Shown: piece after piece, positions 38,872 to 51,269 of the stretch
Layout of the letters: each line of letters starts with the position of its first letter
Position numbering within the stretch: position 1 is the first letter of the stretch
Source: Raphanus sativus
Taxonomy: Eukaryota > Streptophyta > Magnoliopsida > Brassicales > Brassicaceae
Reading direction: 5' to 3'
Assembly: GCF_000801105.2 (NCBI RefSeq)
Contig: NC_079515.1
Span: forward strand, 12,152,001 to 12,216,000
Length of the DNA: 64,000 nt
Made by a program: the position numbers and the translations under genes
The notes under the pieces: model-generated
Database searches by the model: none
Seen by the model: the letters and a program-made list of their open reading frames with translations, nothing else
What the model was told of the DNA's origin: nothing

Positions 38872-39199
38872 ACTCTGTTCGTCTCATCTTGAAGAATATT
38901 TCCGAGAGAAGAATTTGCTAGTAATAATATTTTGTTTTTGATATATTCGATTGAGTTTTCTTGTGCTACAATTGACACACAATTCTTCCACAGACTTTCT
39001 TCTACATCACTCGTTAACGTGGCGTTGCCCAAATGAGCTTCTTATAACATCCACACACACACACTGGTAACAGAACTACTTATGTTAAATCCAAAATCAG
39101 AAAAGATAAAACCAAACCAAACTAAAAGTAGACCTAACTTGACAGAAAGTTTTATTTTTTTTTTCATTTTCCGCCAGGTAAGACACTTAAAAACTCAAG
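38872..39199. other. 3' flank of the MYB gene
   Basis: No element or frame seen; presumably holds the MYB 3' untranslated region. A short CA-rich run lies at about 39048-39064. Confidence 0.4.
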
Positions 39200-40160
39200 C
39201 TAATAGAAGGGAATAGACACGTTCTGGAAACAGTTCTTCCTTGGGACACAAGCACCACCACCAAAGCTTCCTTGTCCTTCTAAATCCAGATTCCATAAAC
39301 TATCCCAAACTTTGTAATCTTCGTTGACATTAGCTTCAGATATTGGCACCGGGAAAAACCCATTACCATTTGGGTCATAACCAGAAACTATTGTTGAGTG
39401 TGTGATCTGATGAGGAACATAGAAGGCACCGCCTTCGCCACTTCTGCCGCTACTACTGCTACTGAAGTTATTATCACAACTGTTGTTATTATTGCCATCG
39501 TCTAGTAAAGACATCATCTTTTTCATGTCAATTTGGTTGAATTGAAGCGTCTGTTGTTCTTGCTGCAACTCCATCTGTCTTAGCTGCTGAAATTGTTGCC
39601 TCTTCAAGATTCTGTTTTTCGTCTTCTCCGCATTGTTAGTTGGAGATTTTGTCTTCTTCTTGAAATGGGTTCTCCAATAGTTCTTGATCTCGTTGTCTGT
39701 TCTTCCCGGTAAACTACGAGCAATTGTTGACCACCTAAGTTGCAAAAATTATTAGACGATAAACCATAAAAAAGAAGAAGACAAAAGCTACTTATTTGAG
39801 TAAGCTTACACATAAGTATAAACTTAAAAGCAAATAAAAAATCAAATGCAAATAAACAAGTAAAACTTAAAATAATTACCTGTTGCCCCACTTAGCATGT
39901 AACTCAAGGATAATGGTTTCTTCATGAGGAGTGATTTGTCCTCTCTTGAGGTCTGGTCTTAAGTAATTAACCCACCTTAACCTACAGCTTTTTCCATTTC
40001 TCTTCAACCCTGCGAGCTTCGCCACAGAGTTCCATCGGCCTTCACCGTGAAGCCGAACATAATCGATCAAAAGACGGTCTTCTTCCGCAGTCCAAGGTCC
40101 TTTTCTCCAACCTTTCTCTACCATTCCCCATTCTGCTCCCATCACTCCCCACAAACTCAT
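39200..40160 (-). CDS. MYB71: R2R3-MYB transcription factor, MYB71/MYB305-like
   Basis: Two exons, 39880..40160 and 39200..39734, with a GT..AG intron of 145 bp splitting the arginine codon in KWGN(R)WST, the conserved R3 intron site; the usual first MYB intron is absent. The 271-residue product has R2 at about 20-67 ([27 protein letters not shown]) and R3 at about 73-118 ([26 protein letters not shown]). A glutamine-rich stretch ([13 protein letters not shown]) and an Asn/Ser-rich linker follow, ending [16 protein letters not shown]. The end and the LKRNGKSC motif match MYB71/MYB79-type proteins from memory; the AMT1;3-like neighbour favours MYB71 (AT3G24310) over MYB79 (AT4G13480). Expected to be a nuclear DNA-binding regulator; targets are not evident. 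No damage seen. Confidence 0.93.
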
Positions 40161-40307
40161 CCTTTATCTTCTTTTTTTTTCTATAAATGAAAGCTAGAAA
40201 AGAGATGTATATCTTAAATCTCCTTCTGTATGTCTTATGAAACCTAAGTGTTTTTCTGTTCTGCCTTTGCGTTGTGTTGTGTTCTGTTTTCTCACAACCC
40301 CTTCCAG

Positions 40308-40317
40308 TATTTATATA
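40308..40317 (-). promoter_or_regulatory. TATA box of the MYB gene
   Basis: TATATAAATA on the minus strand, about 150 bases upstream of the ATG at 40160. This predicts a transcript start near 40280 and a leader of about 120 bases. Confidence 0.65.
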
Positions 40318-40329
40318 TGCACGCACTCA

Positions 40330-41275
40330 CGCACTCTTAACTCCTTGGCTCCATCACTTTTTGTTTGTTTTCTATAAATATAGAGACTAGTGACAAGACA
40401 AAGATCTTTTTACATTTGTAGAGTTATGTTCTTTCTAGAATCTAAACTATAAGGTTATCACTATCAAAAGGCAAGATTCTATGGAAATATACAATATATA
40501 TGTACCTTTTACACTATATATAATTTATCAATCTTAAATTACAAAAATAGTTATACGAGCTCTTATGTAGTAAAAAGAATAATTAATCTATTCATCAAAA
40601 GTTATCCAAAGAAAAAAAGAATTAGAATTGTAGATATAGTCGGAAAAAGAAGAATATTTAGTATTACAAAGAGAAGGTAAAGAAAAAAAGAAAAAAGTCG
40701 AACTTGGAGCTCTCTTTCCCTCTTTTAACATGTCGTTTTCACAAGTCCCCCGTATATATATATCCTTTTTTGTCTGTCCAACTCTTCATCCCCAAAGGCA
40801 TCATCCGAAAAATACTAAATTGCCCCTTCTTGCTGGTACATTTTCTCTGTTTTTTTTTCTTTGGCCGAGATTTTAGGTTTAAATTAAGTATATAAAACAA
40901 TCTAATTTAAACCGAACCAAAAGAAAGCTGAAAAAGGCTATGTCGGACTAATCAAATGAAATCTAAATGATAAAATTGATTGATATCCCTAGTTTGGGGC
41001 TTAAATCTAATGATAAGTCACTCAAACTTCATCATTTTCATGAATACCAAGCGAGGACCTTGGGCTACTAATTAATCATTTTCGATATTCATTCAGGACT
41101 AAAAATATAATGTTAAGCATTGGGTAACATGTAACTTGGCGTACGCGAGCATCTATCCAATAGAAAATCATTATTTTCTAAAGTTATTTGGTATTTATAT
41201 CTTGTTGCCACGTATATATATGATCTACGAGTTGATACATACATTAATTATAGTTATTTTTAATATTTTAGCTCA
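40330..41275. other. Upstream flank of the MYB gene
   Basis: No element boundary or coding frame recognised. A frame at 40704-40895 has no recognisable homology. The region probably contains the distal MYB promoter. Confidence 0.4.
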
Positions 41276-41919
41276 TCTATCTTATTAAAACAGAAACATT
41301 CTGTTGGACCTAACATTTATTTTGTAAGTTTTTAAATTAAATACACTTTTATACTTTATAATTAAACCTACATTAAATTATTAATGATCCTTTCTTTATA
41401 CTATTATCCATGTTTTCAAACAATATACTTATTTCTTTATACTACTATCAATGTTTCCAAACAATATATTTTTATACTACTATCAATATTTCTAAACAAT
41501 ACAATAATTAATCTTAGTTATTTTATATCTATCATTTCTTTTTAAAATTTTGTAGAAACGTCATAATTTTATAAATTGCAAAATAATAAATTTTAAAATT
41601 TGGATTATAAGATTACAAATTATGAAATTATTATAATTTAAATCAAATTAGATTACATATCGGTCATCCAACAGTTCAATCGGTTAGTCTCGGATTTTAA
41701 TGATTTTTTTTTAATATGAATATTTTAAAAACTTAAATTGAATTGTTAGATCTCCGGATTAACCGGTATAATCACAATCGGGTTGAATTAAAAAACACTG
41801 ATTTAAATGCAAAAATATTCTAAACACACTCTTTAAAATTACCAAAATATTTGTTATATTATTAGTGAAATTTTTCATCGTAAAATATTCCGCGCTTTCA
41901 AGCGCGGATCAAAATCTAG
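41276..41919 (+). mobile_element. Small non-autonomous Helitron, copy A (644 bp)
   Basis: Starts TCTATCTTATTAAAAC after A (41275). It ends with hairpin CCGCGC-TTTCAA-GCGCGG, then ATCAAAAT, then CTAG at 41916-41919 followed by T. These are textbook Helitron ends with A/T insertion and no duplication. No coding capacity. It matches copy B at 51270-51914 in the opposite orientation along its length. Confidence 0.9.
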
Positions 41920-42940
41920 TTCGTTAATTAAAAGCAGAATTGTAAAACTTTAACGGTGCTTCATTATTTTAAGTTGATACACATAAGAACCACTAAGCTT
42001 TCTCCAAGTGTCGAGGAGATTTATACATGCGATCTTACTCTAATCTTTGCCGTTGTCGTATAAGATTCGCTGGATTCCACATTAAGGAATTATGGCAATA
42101 GACTATATAAATAAATTAAATAACTATGAACGAGTTCATGGTCTGTGTGCGTCACTCTGAGACAGGTGGTCTTATAAGTTTTTGTCTCATAGATATTTGT
42201 AGGATACCAAGCACTATATCTTCTTATTTTCTTTAAAATATTATCATATCATCTCAAAAATCAGTGTCCAATATTTCCATCTTCAACATAGTCGGAAAAT
42301 ATCTACCAAAAAGTAGTAAAAGTCATTTTCGTTGGGTAGAACTGTTGGTCATCACTATCTAACTGTTTGATCTGTTTCTAAAACACAATTAGTATTTTCT
42401 ATTAATAACGAAATAGCCTATGTGCATATATTGTAAGCTTTAATAGGATTATTGAATTTGTTTGTTTGTTAAGTCCATGGTAGATTTATAGTCTTCGTGT
42501 ATTAATGGTGAATCAGGAACTTAAATAACTACACCCGAATATTTTGGTTTTGATGCGATAAGAAACATTTTAGCTGTTGTCAAAGAAAAAAAAACATTTT
42601 AGCTAACTAGCCCTACAAACCTTAAAATAGTATTCTAGAATTAGGGTCAGATCGATTTAGGGTTATCATGCCAACCGTGACCGACTGACCGACTGACCGA
42701 CTGACCGATCCACGAGTTAGTCAAAGATAATAAATCATTTCAATGCTAAAATAAGTTAGAGCTTAAAATTGTCATATATTATTTTTTCCTGCAAAAAGAA
42801 ATGTCGATTTCAGTTTGATGATGACGCAAAACAATACAAACACAAACCACAATATGTTACATGCCATGATCCGATATAATCATTATTAGCTCTTGGGATG
42901 GATTCTTAATTTTTCATATTACTTTGAAGTTTGAGGAAAC
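41920..42940. other. Spacer with a short GACCGACT tandem repeat
   Basis: About four 8-bp units (GACCGACT) lie at 42678-42709. Otherwise no gene or element seen. Confidence 0.5.
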
Positions 42941-43331
42941 TATTAATGTATTCCACATCGGTGGTGATATGTTTTTTTGGGCAATATATATATGTATAGG
43001 TAATCTTCCACTCATGAGTTAGCTTTCGGATGTGAGTTAAGTTCATCAGTAATATGATGTCAGAGTCTATGGTGAAAGTCCATCATATAATTTCTCACAT
43101 AAAGAGTTTCCTACCTATGTAGCATGTATAAGTGGCCCATATTGATGTGGTATGTCCGATATATTGGGCATGGACTGTTTCCGTTGGATCGTTTTTCACC
43201 CACATCTCGAGAAGGGCTATTAATATATCTCACATCGGTGGTGATATGGTTCATTTGGCAATATATATATGTATGGATAATCATCCACTCATGAGCTAGT
43301 TTTTGGTTGTGAGTTAGGTCCATCACTAATA
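42941..43331 (+). mobile_element. TRIM (terminal-repeat retrotransposon in miniature), 391 bp
   Basis: Two 114-bp direct terminal repeats (42941-43054, 43218-43331) enclose 163 bp. A 5-bp duplication GAAAC flanks the whole (42936-42940, 43332-43336). A primer-site-like TGATGTCAGAGTC follows the left repeat (43055), and a purine-rich CGAGAAGGGC precedes the right one (43208-43217). The repeats begin TATTAAT and end AATA, not TG..CA. Too short to code; it would need proteins from an autonomous element. The layout matches the TRIM class reported in Brassica. Confidence 0.88.
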
Positions 43332-43336
43332 GAAAC

Positions 43337-44467
43337 TATCATAAAACTTTGAAAAGTAGCTAGGAGAACTTTTAGGAAACAAACTAAAACATACTTTAAA
43401 GCTAGACACGATCAAGTATATCTGAAATTTCATATTGATATCACCAGTCATTTGTTGATGCATCATCCATACGTGAGGTTTTTTTCAGTTGTTGAAATAT
43501 ATGATTATAAACATTTTTGAATTTTTTAGATGTGTGACCCGCGTTCTAAAGGTCTAGAGTCCTAATAAAGCTCGGCAGATTTGTGTGTTTGCAGTTATTT
43601 TATTGATCTTGTTTGCAATGCAAATCTACTATTTTAAATGAAACATCGAAGAGTTGCAGATCTGAAAGTATCTCGACGGCTCAGCAACTACAGACACAAA
43701 GGCGTGCCTATAAGACGTCAGCAATATATTTCACCGATTATACATAAACACCACTTATTAATCCGACATTATTAATTATTTAATTTGAATCATTTATTAT
43801 ATATTTGTCGTTATAGATGCTAGATCATTTGAACTCCGTGTTTCGTAAGAGCTTTTTTTTAATATTATTGGTGACTTTTGTACTGCAAAGACATGTTTTA
43901 ACAGCCAAGTGCGATTTTGATTAGAGATGTTTTCTTTTTTGTATTTTTATCAGGAAAAAAGTTTAGTTTCTTTTTACAATCATCTAATGCGTGTAATTTT
44001 CTAACCATAATGCTTCACCTTATTTATTTGATTTTTGATTCGTTTTACTTTAATTTTGTTTGGATATTTGAAATGTTTTAAGAAAGGAAATATTCAGATA
44101 CTTATGATAGCTTCTTTTTTTTTACGATAATCAGCTTTGTACTTTCTAATTCAGTTAGTTTTTTTTTGTTTTGGGTGATCACTTGTCAAATCTGTATATT
44201 ATCACTTCACAAATGTAAAATATATGCTGGTCTAGTTGAAGAGAACATGTCACAAAAGTTGTGAGTTGCTACTTACTTATTCGAATGTTCTCTCACCTTT
44301 CACCCAAAATTTTAGGTGAATTTCGACTTGAGTTCTGAATATTCGTAATTTTGATATGCATTGATCTTATCCCTTATTACTCATTTAGCCATTTTGATAT
44401 CCGAAATGTACAGTAACAGTAGTAATAGTAAGTGGTAAAACTGTAAGGGCTGTGAAAGGAAAAAAAC
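43337..44467. other. AT-rich spacer, no feature recognised
   Basis: No coding frame, terminal repeats or element ends that I can support. Confidence 0.4.
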
Positions 44468-44742
44468 TGGGTTGCTATTATTGTTTTAATCACAAAGTAT
44501 GAACTAAAAGATCTTAATAAGAATAACTTAACTCTTATTATTAGCTTAAGAAAACTCTCTCAAAAACATAAGCTCTCACAAACTCACAAGTGATATCACA
44601 AACCAATATCTCCTTATATAGATCTTCAAACTTCATAAGCTCCTTTAACTTAACATATTTCATATTTCTTTTTCTCCTAATCCTAACTTATATAGAATTA
44701 GTATGTTTGGACTCTAAGTTAACATCAAGTTTACTTCCAACA
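44468..44742 (-). repeat. 3' LTR of the copia fragment
   Basis: On the minus strand it starts TGTTGGAAGTAAAC after AATGGGATAA (purine-rich) and ends near AGCAACCCA. It contains a TATA-like CTATATAAGG at about 44611-44620. The end is approximate and no target duplication could be tested because the 5' end is truncated. Confidence 0.55.
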
Positions 44743-44804
44743 TTATCCCATTTAAACTTGAAGTTAACTTTACTCAAATCTTGAACTCCATCCAACAAGT
44801 TCTC

Positions 44805-45347
44805 TCATTTCCTTGTACTTGTTTCTTCTTTAATTAGGATATCAGCCTTTTGTGATATGCCTGGAATATGTTGAACGTTTACTTGTTCGTTTTCGACGCA
44901 TTCCCGTATGAAGTGATAACGCTTATGTATATGTTTGCTTCGTCCATGAAATACAGGGTTTCTGGTGAGAGCTACTGCAGATTTATTGTCTATGTTGATC
45001 ACCACTCGTCTGCACGCCTTTCCTGTCACTTCTTCGAGCAATTTTTGTAACCAGATAGCTTGTTTCGCAGCTTCTGTAGCAGCCATGAACTCAGCTTCAC
45101 ATGAAGATAGCGCCACTGTCTCTTCTTTTTGTGAACACCAGGAAATAGGACAATCATTAAGGTAGAAGATACGACCCGTGGTGCTCTTGCCGTCATCTTC
45201 GTCAATATTATGGCTTGAGTCTCTATATCCGGTTAGCTTTGTTTTACTTACTCGTCGGAACACAAGACCAAGAGACGTTGTTCCCTTAAGATATCGCAGT
45301 ACATGTTTGAGTGCAGCACCATGTGAGATCTTCGGAGAGTAAGACAT
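44805..45347 (-). pseudogene. 3' fragment of a Ty1/copia pol (RNase H end)
   Basis: About 180 codons open on the minus strand: MSYSPKISHGAALKHVLRYL, TTGRIFYLNDCPISWCS, VALSSCEAEFMAATEAA, HIHKRYHFIRECVE, VQHIPGISQKADILIKE. This is the C-terminal RNase H region of a copia polyprotein (the family has KSRHIDxRYHFIRE and QxADxLTK). Everything upstream (Gag to RT) is missing. It is a different family from the element at 31-35.6 kb. Confidence 0.85.
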
Positions 45348-45447
45348 CGTAGAAGACTTCCTAGAAGTCGTCCGAGTAGTCTTTCAGTAAAATACTACAA
45401 CAAACACTACAACAACCATCTTTTAAACAAAAGACGGAAGACTTACA

Positions 45448-45510
45448 GTCGGAGAAGATATTGTCGGAGAAGATATGGTCGGAGAAGATATGGTCAGAGA
45501 ATATGTGGTC
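45448..45510. repeat. 15-bp minisatellite, about four units
   Basis: Units of GTCGGAGAAGATATG repeat four times with small changes (GTCAGAGAATATGTG in the last). No protein is recognised around it. Confidence 0.8.
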
Positions 45511-45798
45511 CCAAGCGGTTACAGATCTGCAAATCGAAGGGAAAAGAAGAATCAAGACTACAATTTTTAGGGTGTTCCGACAGCTAAACGCCTTAAGACA
45601 TGAGAAATAACATACCGGCGGCGGAGTTTGACAAAGGAGATTTCAGATCTGAAAAAAAGGAAGCGGATGGTCAGCTTAAACTACGAAAATACTCTACAAC
45701 ATGAAGGAGAAACGAGATTTGTCATAATCGGAGAGATTACTGTCGAAGAGAACGGCGGAACACGATCACGGTAGGGTTTTTGTCTTATCACCTTTGAA

Positions 45799-46429
45799 TG
45801 TTTTGAAAATCGGACCGGATACCGACTCGGTGAAGCTACTGGTTGACTGGTTAGACCGGTTCAACCGGTCGAACCGGGGTTTTTATTGATATAAAAATGT
45901 ATATAATTATATATTTATACTATATAAAGTTTACTTCTACATATAATACTTTCTCTATTCTTTTTTATTAACTCAAAATAAACAACAAACATAAATCTGA
46001 TTACTATGTAAACTAAAAATTAAAAAAAAAACAAATGATTTACAGCTAAAACAATCATATTTATTTACTTTTACAACTAACATTTCAAATTTTAAGAATA
46101 TGGTAAAATAAAAATAGTATATGAGAGTCAAAAATATATTTTTCATATTTTTTCTTAGAAAAATAAAAAAATCAATTAAATAGTGATAGTTGAACGCTAA
46201 TTGTAAAATATTAAATTTTAGCTAGTAATAATTAAAAATACTTAATTATATGTTAATTTTTAAGAACCGGGTTTTAAAATTAAACTGGATCACCGGTTTT
46301 ACCGGGTTTCAGCCGGTTTTACTGGTTTTTGTCAAATCCGGGTTTTAAACCGAACCGGACTCGGCTTCTTCAGCGAGTCTCGGTCGGACCGGTTCAACCG
46401 GCCGGTCCGATCAGGTTTTGAAAACACTG
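45799..46429. mobile_element. hAT-like non-autonomous element (about 631 bp)
   Basis: Ends are inverted: left TGTTTTGAAAATCGGACCGG, and the complement of the right end CAGTGTTTTCAAAACCTGAT continuing CGGACCGG. CCGGTT-rich subterminal blocks lie at both ends and the middle is AT-rich. Flanks CCTTTGAA (45791-45798) and CCTTTGAT (46430-46437) suggest an 8-bp duplication with one mismatch, as in hAT elements. The left end seems to have lost CAG. Confidence 0.6.
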
Positions 46430-47045
46430 CCTTTGATATTGTCTTCGAAATCGCCTTTCAAGAGAAACGGCGCTATGTTTCGAAAAATTGTGAAACAGTG
46501 GAAAAATAGTTTTTATATGTCCAGTAAATGATCCGGTTAGGTTAAAACTTACATTGGTAAAATTAACGGTTCGGTACGATGTGGACGACTGAAATATAAG
46601 TCGTCTGGGTAAAATTATTCACCAGACGACTGAAATATAAATCGTCGAAACTCTAAAAATAACCCATAAACTTAATTATCTAATTAAACGCTTCATAACA
46701 TCAAATTAACTTGAAAAGTGTTTATTATACACAGAAATAAACACAGATAAAATTTAATTTTCGAAAAAAAATTTCAGCTTTTCAAAATCTTACCCTAGGA
46801 ATACATATAATACTACAACATATATTTGCCAAACCCCTAAACCAAAGAATATCATAATTAACTACTTCCACTCATTTATGTTGAAAACAAATAAATTTTA
46901 TCATATCTTAATTTATATCACTTAAAACTGTTTATAATTACATTATTTTAATTTTTCAGTCATCAAAATATTTTTTTACAAAATTTATAAATTATTTTTA
47001 TGATAAACTGGTTCCAGACGATTGAAATACAACTCAGACGACTTA

Positions 47046-48059
47046 TGCCTCGATTGGTACATCTAATGAAGAAGCAGTAGCAGTATGTTGTAGAAGCAGT
47101 ATGCTGCAGAAGCTGTATGCTCTATTTAAAACTTTTAATAAGATGATTGGTAGAGCAGTAGCAGTATTCAATTTTAATTTTTTTATAAAAGTTAGTATAT
47201 AATATATTTATTTTAAAATAATATATATTAGATTATATATATATAGATTAGATTATATATATATATATATATTAGTAATATTTGTTATTAAAAATAATGA
47301 ATCTTAATTAATAACATAAATTAAATTAACCTTTAAATGTGAAATATTATTATTTAAAAAATAATATAAAATTTATTTAAAATAAAAAAATAATTTTGGA
47401 TATAAAATAATTTTGAATATTATTAAATAAATGAAATAAAATAAGAATTATTTTTGAAATAAACATAATTTTTGAAATTAGTAATAAAATAAATAAATTA
47501 TAAAATATTATTATTTAAAAAAAAATGTAAATTTCTTTAAAATAAAAATTTATTTTTGGATATATACTAATTTTGAATATTATTAAATAAATAAAATAAA
47601 AATTTTATTTATTTTATTTTTGGATATAAAATAATTTGAATATAATTATAAAACAAATATATATATATAATGATAATTTATTTATTTTATTTACTAATTT
47701 CAAAATTATGTTTTATATCGAAATTTTTTCAAAAAAAAAAATTTACAATTAAAATATCTAATTTTAAAAATAATATTTATATTGTTAATTTATTTTAGAA
47801 ATCCAAATTTTATTTTCTGGATATGAAAATAATTTTATAATATTATTAACTCAAATAAGTGAACTAAGTATATATTTTTCTTAAATTTATAAATTATAAA
47901 AGCAAATGTTATTTCAAAAGCTTCATATGAAAACATTTGCTAGAGAGCATTTGGAGAGCATTAGCATTTAGTAAATGATTTTCTAAATGTTTTTCTAACA
48001 TATGTTGATTGGATAATGTAGAGCATAATGCTAATGCTAATGCTCTACCAATCAAAGCT
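47046..48059. mobile_element. PIF/Harbinger-type MITE (1014 bp)
   Basis: TTA duplications at 47043-47045 and 48060-48062. The inverted ends GCCTCGATTGGTA (left) and TACCAATCAAAGC (right) correspond, and AGCAGTAGCAGTA/TAATGCTAATGCT blocks follow inside. The middle is extremely AT-rich and non-coding. Removing it restores AGACGACTTAGACGATT in the host repeat. Confidence 0.65.
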
Positions 48060-48062
48060 TTA

Positions 48063-48701
48063 GACGATTTACTGGCTATATTCGTAAAAATGTTTTTTTT
48101 GTTTGGTCACAAAAGACTAGGTAGTAATTTCATAAGGTTTTTAGGTTCTTTTTGCTTTTGATTCAAGTTTGGATATATCTTTGAGGTTAATTGGCAAATT
48201 TCTCAGATAATTTTCTTGTGATCACGAGGAAAATAGCACTTGTATAAACTATACGTTTTGTATATATTAGCCTATAAAACTAATGAATTAATTGAGAAAA
48301 TCTATTATATAATTTGTATTTCTGAAGTTTCTTCAAATTATCAAATATACTAAGCTAATCTGAGATGAAGCGTGGACAAACACTTACGGACTGTCCGGAG
48401 ACATATTATCATACTGTCTTTGAGCGTAAAGATTACAGAGAGATATATGGATTTTTGTTTATTTATTTACCATATGTATACTTTTATTTATGTTAAAGGT
48501 GAACATAATCCTCTACATTTCGTTTTCTGAACCTTTTCTCACCACCCCTCTTTTGCATAGCTGTGTTATTGGGTCGAAGAATAAATTCAACACATACATT
48601 ATGCGATTTTAAATATTTTATTTCACTTTCCCTTTAATCATCCATCAAAAGAACAATTCTCACCAAGAATGTTAAGTGGAAATTGATCGAGTTAACCACA
48701 C
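48063..48701. other. No feature recognised
   Basis: Moderately AT-rich sequence without a convincing frame or element end. Confidence 0.4.
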
Positions 48702-48704
48702 TTA

Positions 48705-49059
48705 GGGGGTGTATTTGAAGTGATTTGTATTAAAATGACAAATCCACTGTTATTCAAACGTGGATTTTAAAAAATATTTTAAAATCCAGTGTTATTGAAC
48801 TTGACATTGTATAAAACATTTTAAAATCTACTGTTATTGAACAAAATTTAAGTTAGAGATTTTAAAATGCTTTAAGTGTTTCTAGAGTGTTTGAGAGGAG
48901 TTTCTTAGTTATAAAAATAAAAATACAAATCCCACTGTTTTAGATGAGATTATAAAGTGTTTTAACAAAAATCACACCAAATTCTCTAATTCTCCTACAA
49001 TCATCTAAAAACTCATTAAAAACCAAATCACTTCAAATTTCAGATTCAATACACTCCCC
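48705..49059. mobile_element. Tourist/Harbinger-like MITE (355 bp)
   Basis: TTA at 48702-48704 and 49060-49062. Ends are GGGGGTGTATTTGAAGTGAT (left) and ATTCAATACACTCCCC (right), with an inner AAATCACTTCAAATTTCAGA matching the left end inverted. Repeated TTAAAATCCACTGTTATTGAAC-like units occur inside. Non-coding. Confidence 0.75.
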
Positions 49060-49745
49060 TTAAAGATAAAATAGAATTTGATCCGCACGGATGTGCGGGT
49101 ATTTGATTTAACTTATTTTCAACGTACTCATAAACCGTTGGTTTTACAAAAAAAATTTCATATATATTTTATGTTTTATAATTTACTTATAGAATAAAAT
49201 ATATTATTTTTGGTATAAATGTTTAATAATTTTTTTTATTTGTACATAATATTATATTTAAATTTTGTAACTTGATGAAATTTGATGTAATTGTAATATT
49301 CATATATTAACCTATTTTTATTAATTTATTTTAAAAATAAGCAAATACTAATTTTTTAACTGTTTGCATTAGTTTTCTATGAATTATTATTAATTTTATG
49401 AAATTTTGTTTTCTTGAAAATTGAATTCTCGGAATTTTTAAATTTGACTAAACTAATTAATTTTTTTTTTAATTTTTAAATTTGACTAAACTAATTAAGG
49501 TAATACTGAATTTAAAGTTTATTTTATATAATATATACTATATATTTTAGTTTGTGTTTTTAGTTTCACCACAAAGAAACAAAACCCATTGTAATTAATT
49601 AGTTAATTGAAATTTATTTTAAATGCATTGATAGAATCAGTAAATTAAAAAATATAAAAAATAATATTTAATTTATTATAAATGTTGCTAAATATGCAAA
49701 TAAAAGAAGTATTTAATCTGGTATATATGTTTCCAAACAATAATA
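49060..49745 (-). other. AT-rich spacer with a decayed Helitron-like hairpin
   Basis: GATCCGCACGGATGTGCGGG at 49081-49100 resembles, on the minus strand, a Helitron 3' hairpin followed by ATCAAATTCTA in place of ATCAAAATCTAG. It is probably an old damaged terminus. No gene seen. Confidence 0.35.
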
Positions 49746-49747
49746 TA

Positions 49748-49976
49748 CTCCCTCCGTTTCATATTATTTGTCGTTGTAAGTCTTTGCACACAGATTAAGA
49801 AAACATTTAATTTTACATATTTCCAAAATAAAAATACTATTACCAATACACATCAACCAATATAAAAATAGAATAGAGAATATTTTTAATAAATTTTGCA
49901 TTGAAAACCGAAAACGACACTTATTTTGAAACAAAAATTTTGCTCTAGAATGACATATAATTTGAAACGGAGGGAG
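49748..49976. mobile_element. Stowaway-type MITE (229 bp)
   Basis: Inverted ends CTCCCTCCGTTTCATATTAT and ATAATTTGAAACGGAGGGAG, flanked by TA (49746-49747, 49977-49978). One mismatch appears in the first 18 bp of the TIRs. Confidence 0.88.
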
Positions 49977-49978
49977 TA

Positions 49979-51269
49979 GATGTTAGTATAATTCATATAG
50001 AGATATAACGTTCTCTCCCAATAAATAACTATTTTGACCAGTTTAAATTCCTAACCTAGAATTTTGGACTTTTTGGCTTTATTGGTGATGCCGCACTGCC
50101 GTGGTACATCGCATACCGTTTCATGTGTACCCAACCATCCGGTGCAATGTTAAAGATATGGTGACACAGAATGATGATACCACCATTTTTAGCATATCAG
50201 CATCTTTTTGAAACACAGTTTCGTACCGTTTCTAACTAAATTGCAAATTTGACATTTCTGTGTACTATCAGTCGAACTTCGTATGTTTAATTTCGTATTG
50301 CTTACTTAAGTTGGGCCTTTGGTCGTAAACATGTGTAACAGTATACAAATTGGACGAAACAACTTTTGATTCAAAAGTTTGACCCGTTTGATCTGGGCGT
50401 AGAAAAAATAATACCCACACATGCTCCCTTTAAATTAGCGGGTAATCTGTAGGATCCATGGGTATACTAAAAATAAAAAAATAATTATTTTAAATATTTT
50501 TATTAATATTTTTTAAAAAATAATATTTCAAATTTTTATATATATTCGTAAGTTTAATTATTATTTTTGTAAGAAAATCATATTTTTTTTTAAAATAGAT
50601 TTAATTTTGCGAATTGCAGGTACGCACAGTTTAAATTCGATCGATCCGCACCTGTCCGGCATAAAATATACTCGACCCGCATCCATCCTGTATATTTTTG
50701 AAATCTGTTGATCCGCAGCCGCTCCGCAGCGGGTCAAACAGAGCAAAACCCGCGGGCAAAAAATCAAATTTCCAGCTCTAGAAGGCTAGAAACAACTATT
50801 TTCTTTTAAGATATATTATAGTTATGGGAAGGTTTAAATGTATAAACCTTTTATCTAGCTAGCTAACTCATCATCAACCGAACTAATTGTCTTCTTCAAG
50901 TTATTGGATTGGATATCAAGAGACGAGACTTTCAGAATGTTTGTTCTTGTGTAAGATAATAGAGAATAATTAAAAGTATAAAGAACAACATAGAAAATAA
51001 TGCTATCAGAAGAACAAACTTTTTGTCTAAAGAACATTAGGTAACATAGTAGAATTACAAGACATATTATCATTACTATATTATATTACGATTGGTACAG
51101 TCTAAAACAAGCTAATATTTAGACTCTGAATGGTAAAAACAAGTAACAGTAGATTAAACGGTGCAAAATAATTAGATTGAATATTGTGGTATGGTTTAAT
51201 TGTGATTTATATAAGAAAAACACATTAGAAAAACTGTGGTCCGTCTAAAATAATCAGTTTAAAATAAAA
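49979..51269. other. Spacer with a GC-rich dispersed repeat end
   Basis: About 50390-50785 holds a block with AT-rich centre and a GC-rich right side (GATCCGCAGCCGCTCCGCAGCGGGTC) ending near CCAGCTCTAG, typical of dispersed crucifer repeats; class not determined. Palindromic CCGCTCCGCAGCGG lies inside. No host gene seen. Confidence 0.4.

Larger units (their letters stand above)
45355..48090. repeat. Older repeat with AGACGACT motifs, host of nested MITEs
   Basis: Motifs such as AGTCGTCC (45367), AAGTCGTCTGG and CCAGACGACTG (46600-46630), and AGACGACTTA (47036) recur in both orientations. The sequence appears continuous once the hAT-like element and the Harbinger MITE are removed. Class and borders are unresolved. 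Confidence 0.35.

Noticed and set aside
39200..40160. Identification of the MYB as MYB79
   Set aside because: MYB79 is a close paralogue, but the neighbouring AMT is of the AMT1;3 type, which pairs with MYB71 in Arabidopsis.
42678..42709. CRISPR-like short repeats
   Set aside because: Contiguous 8-bp tandem units without spacers in a plant genome; a simple microsatellite-like array.
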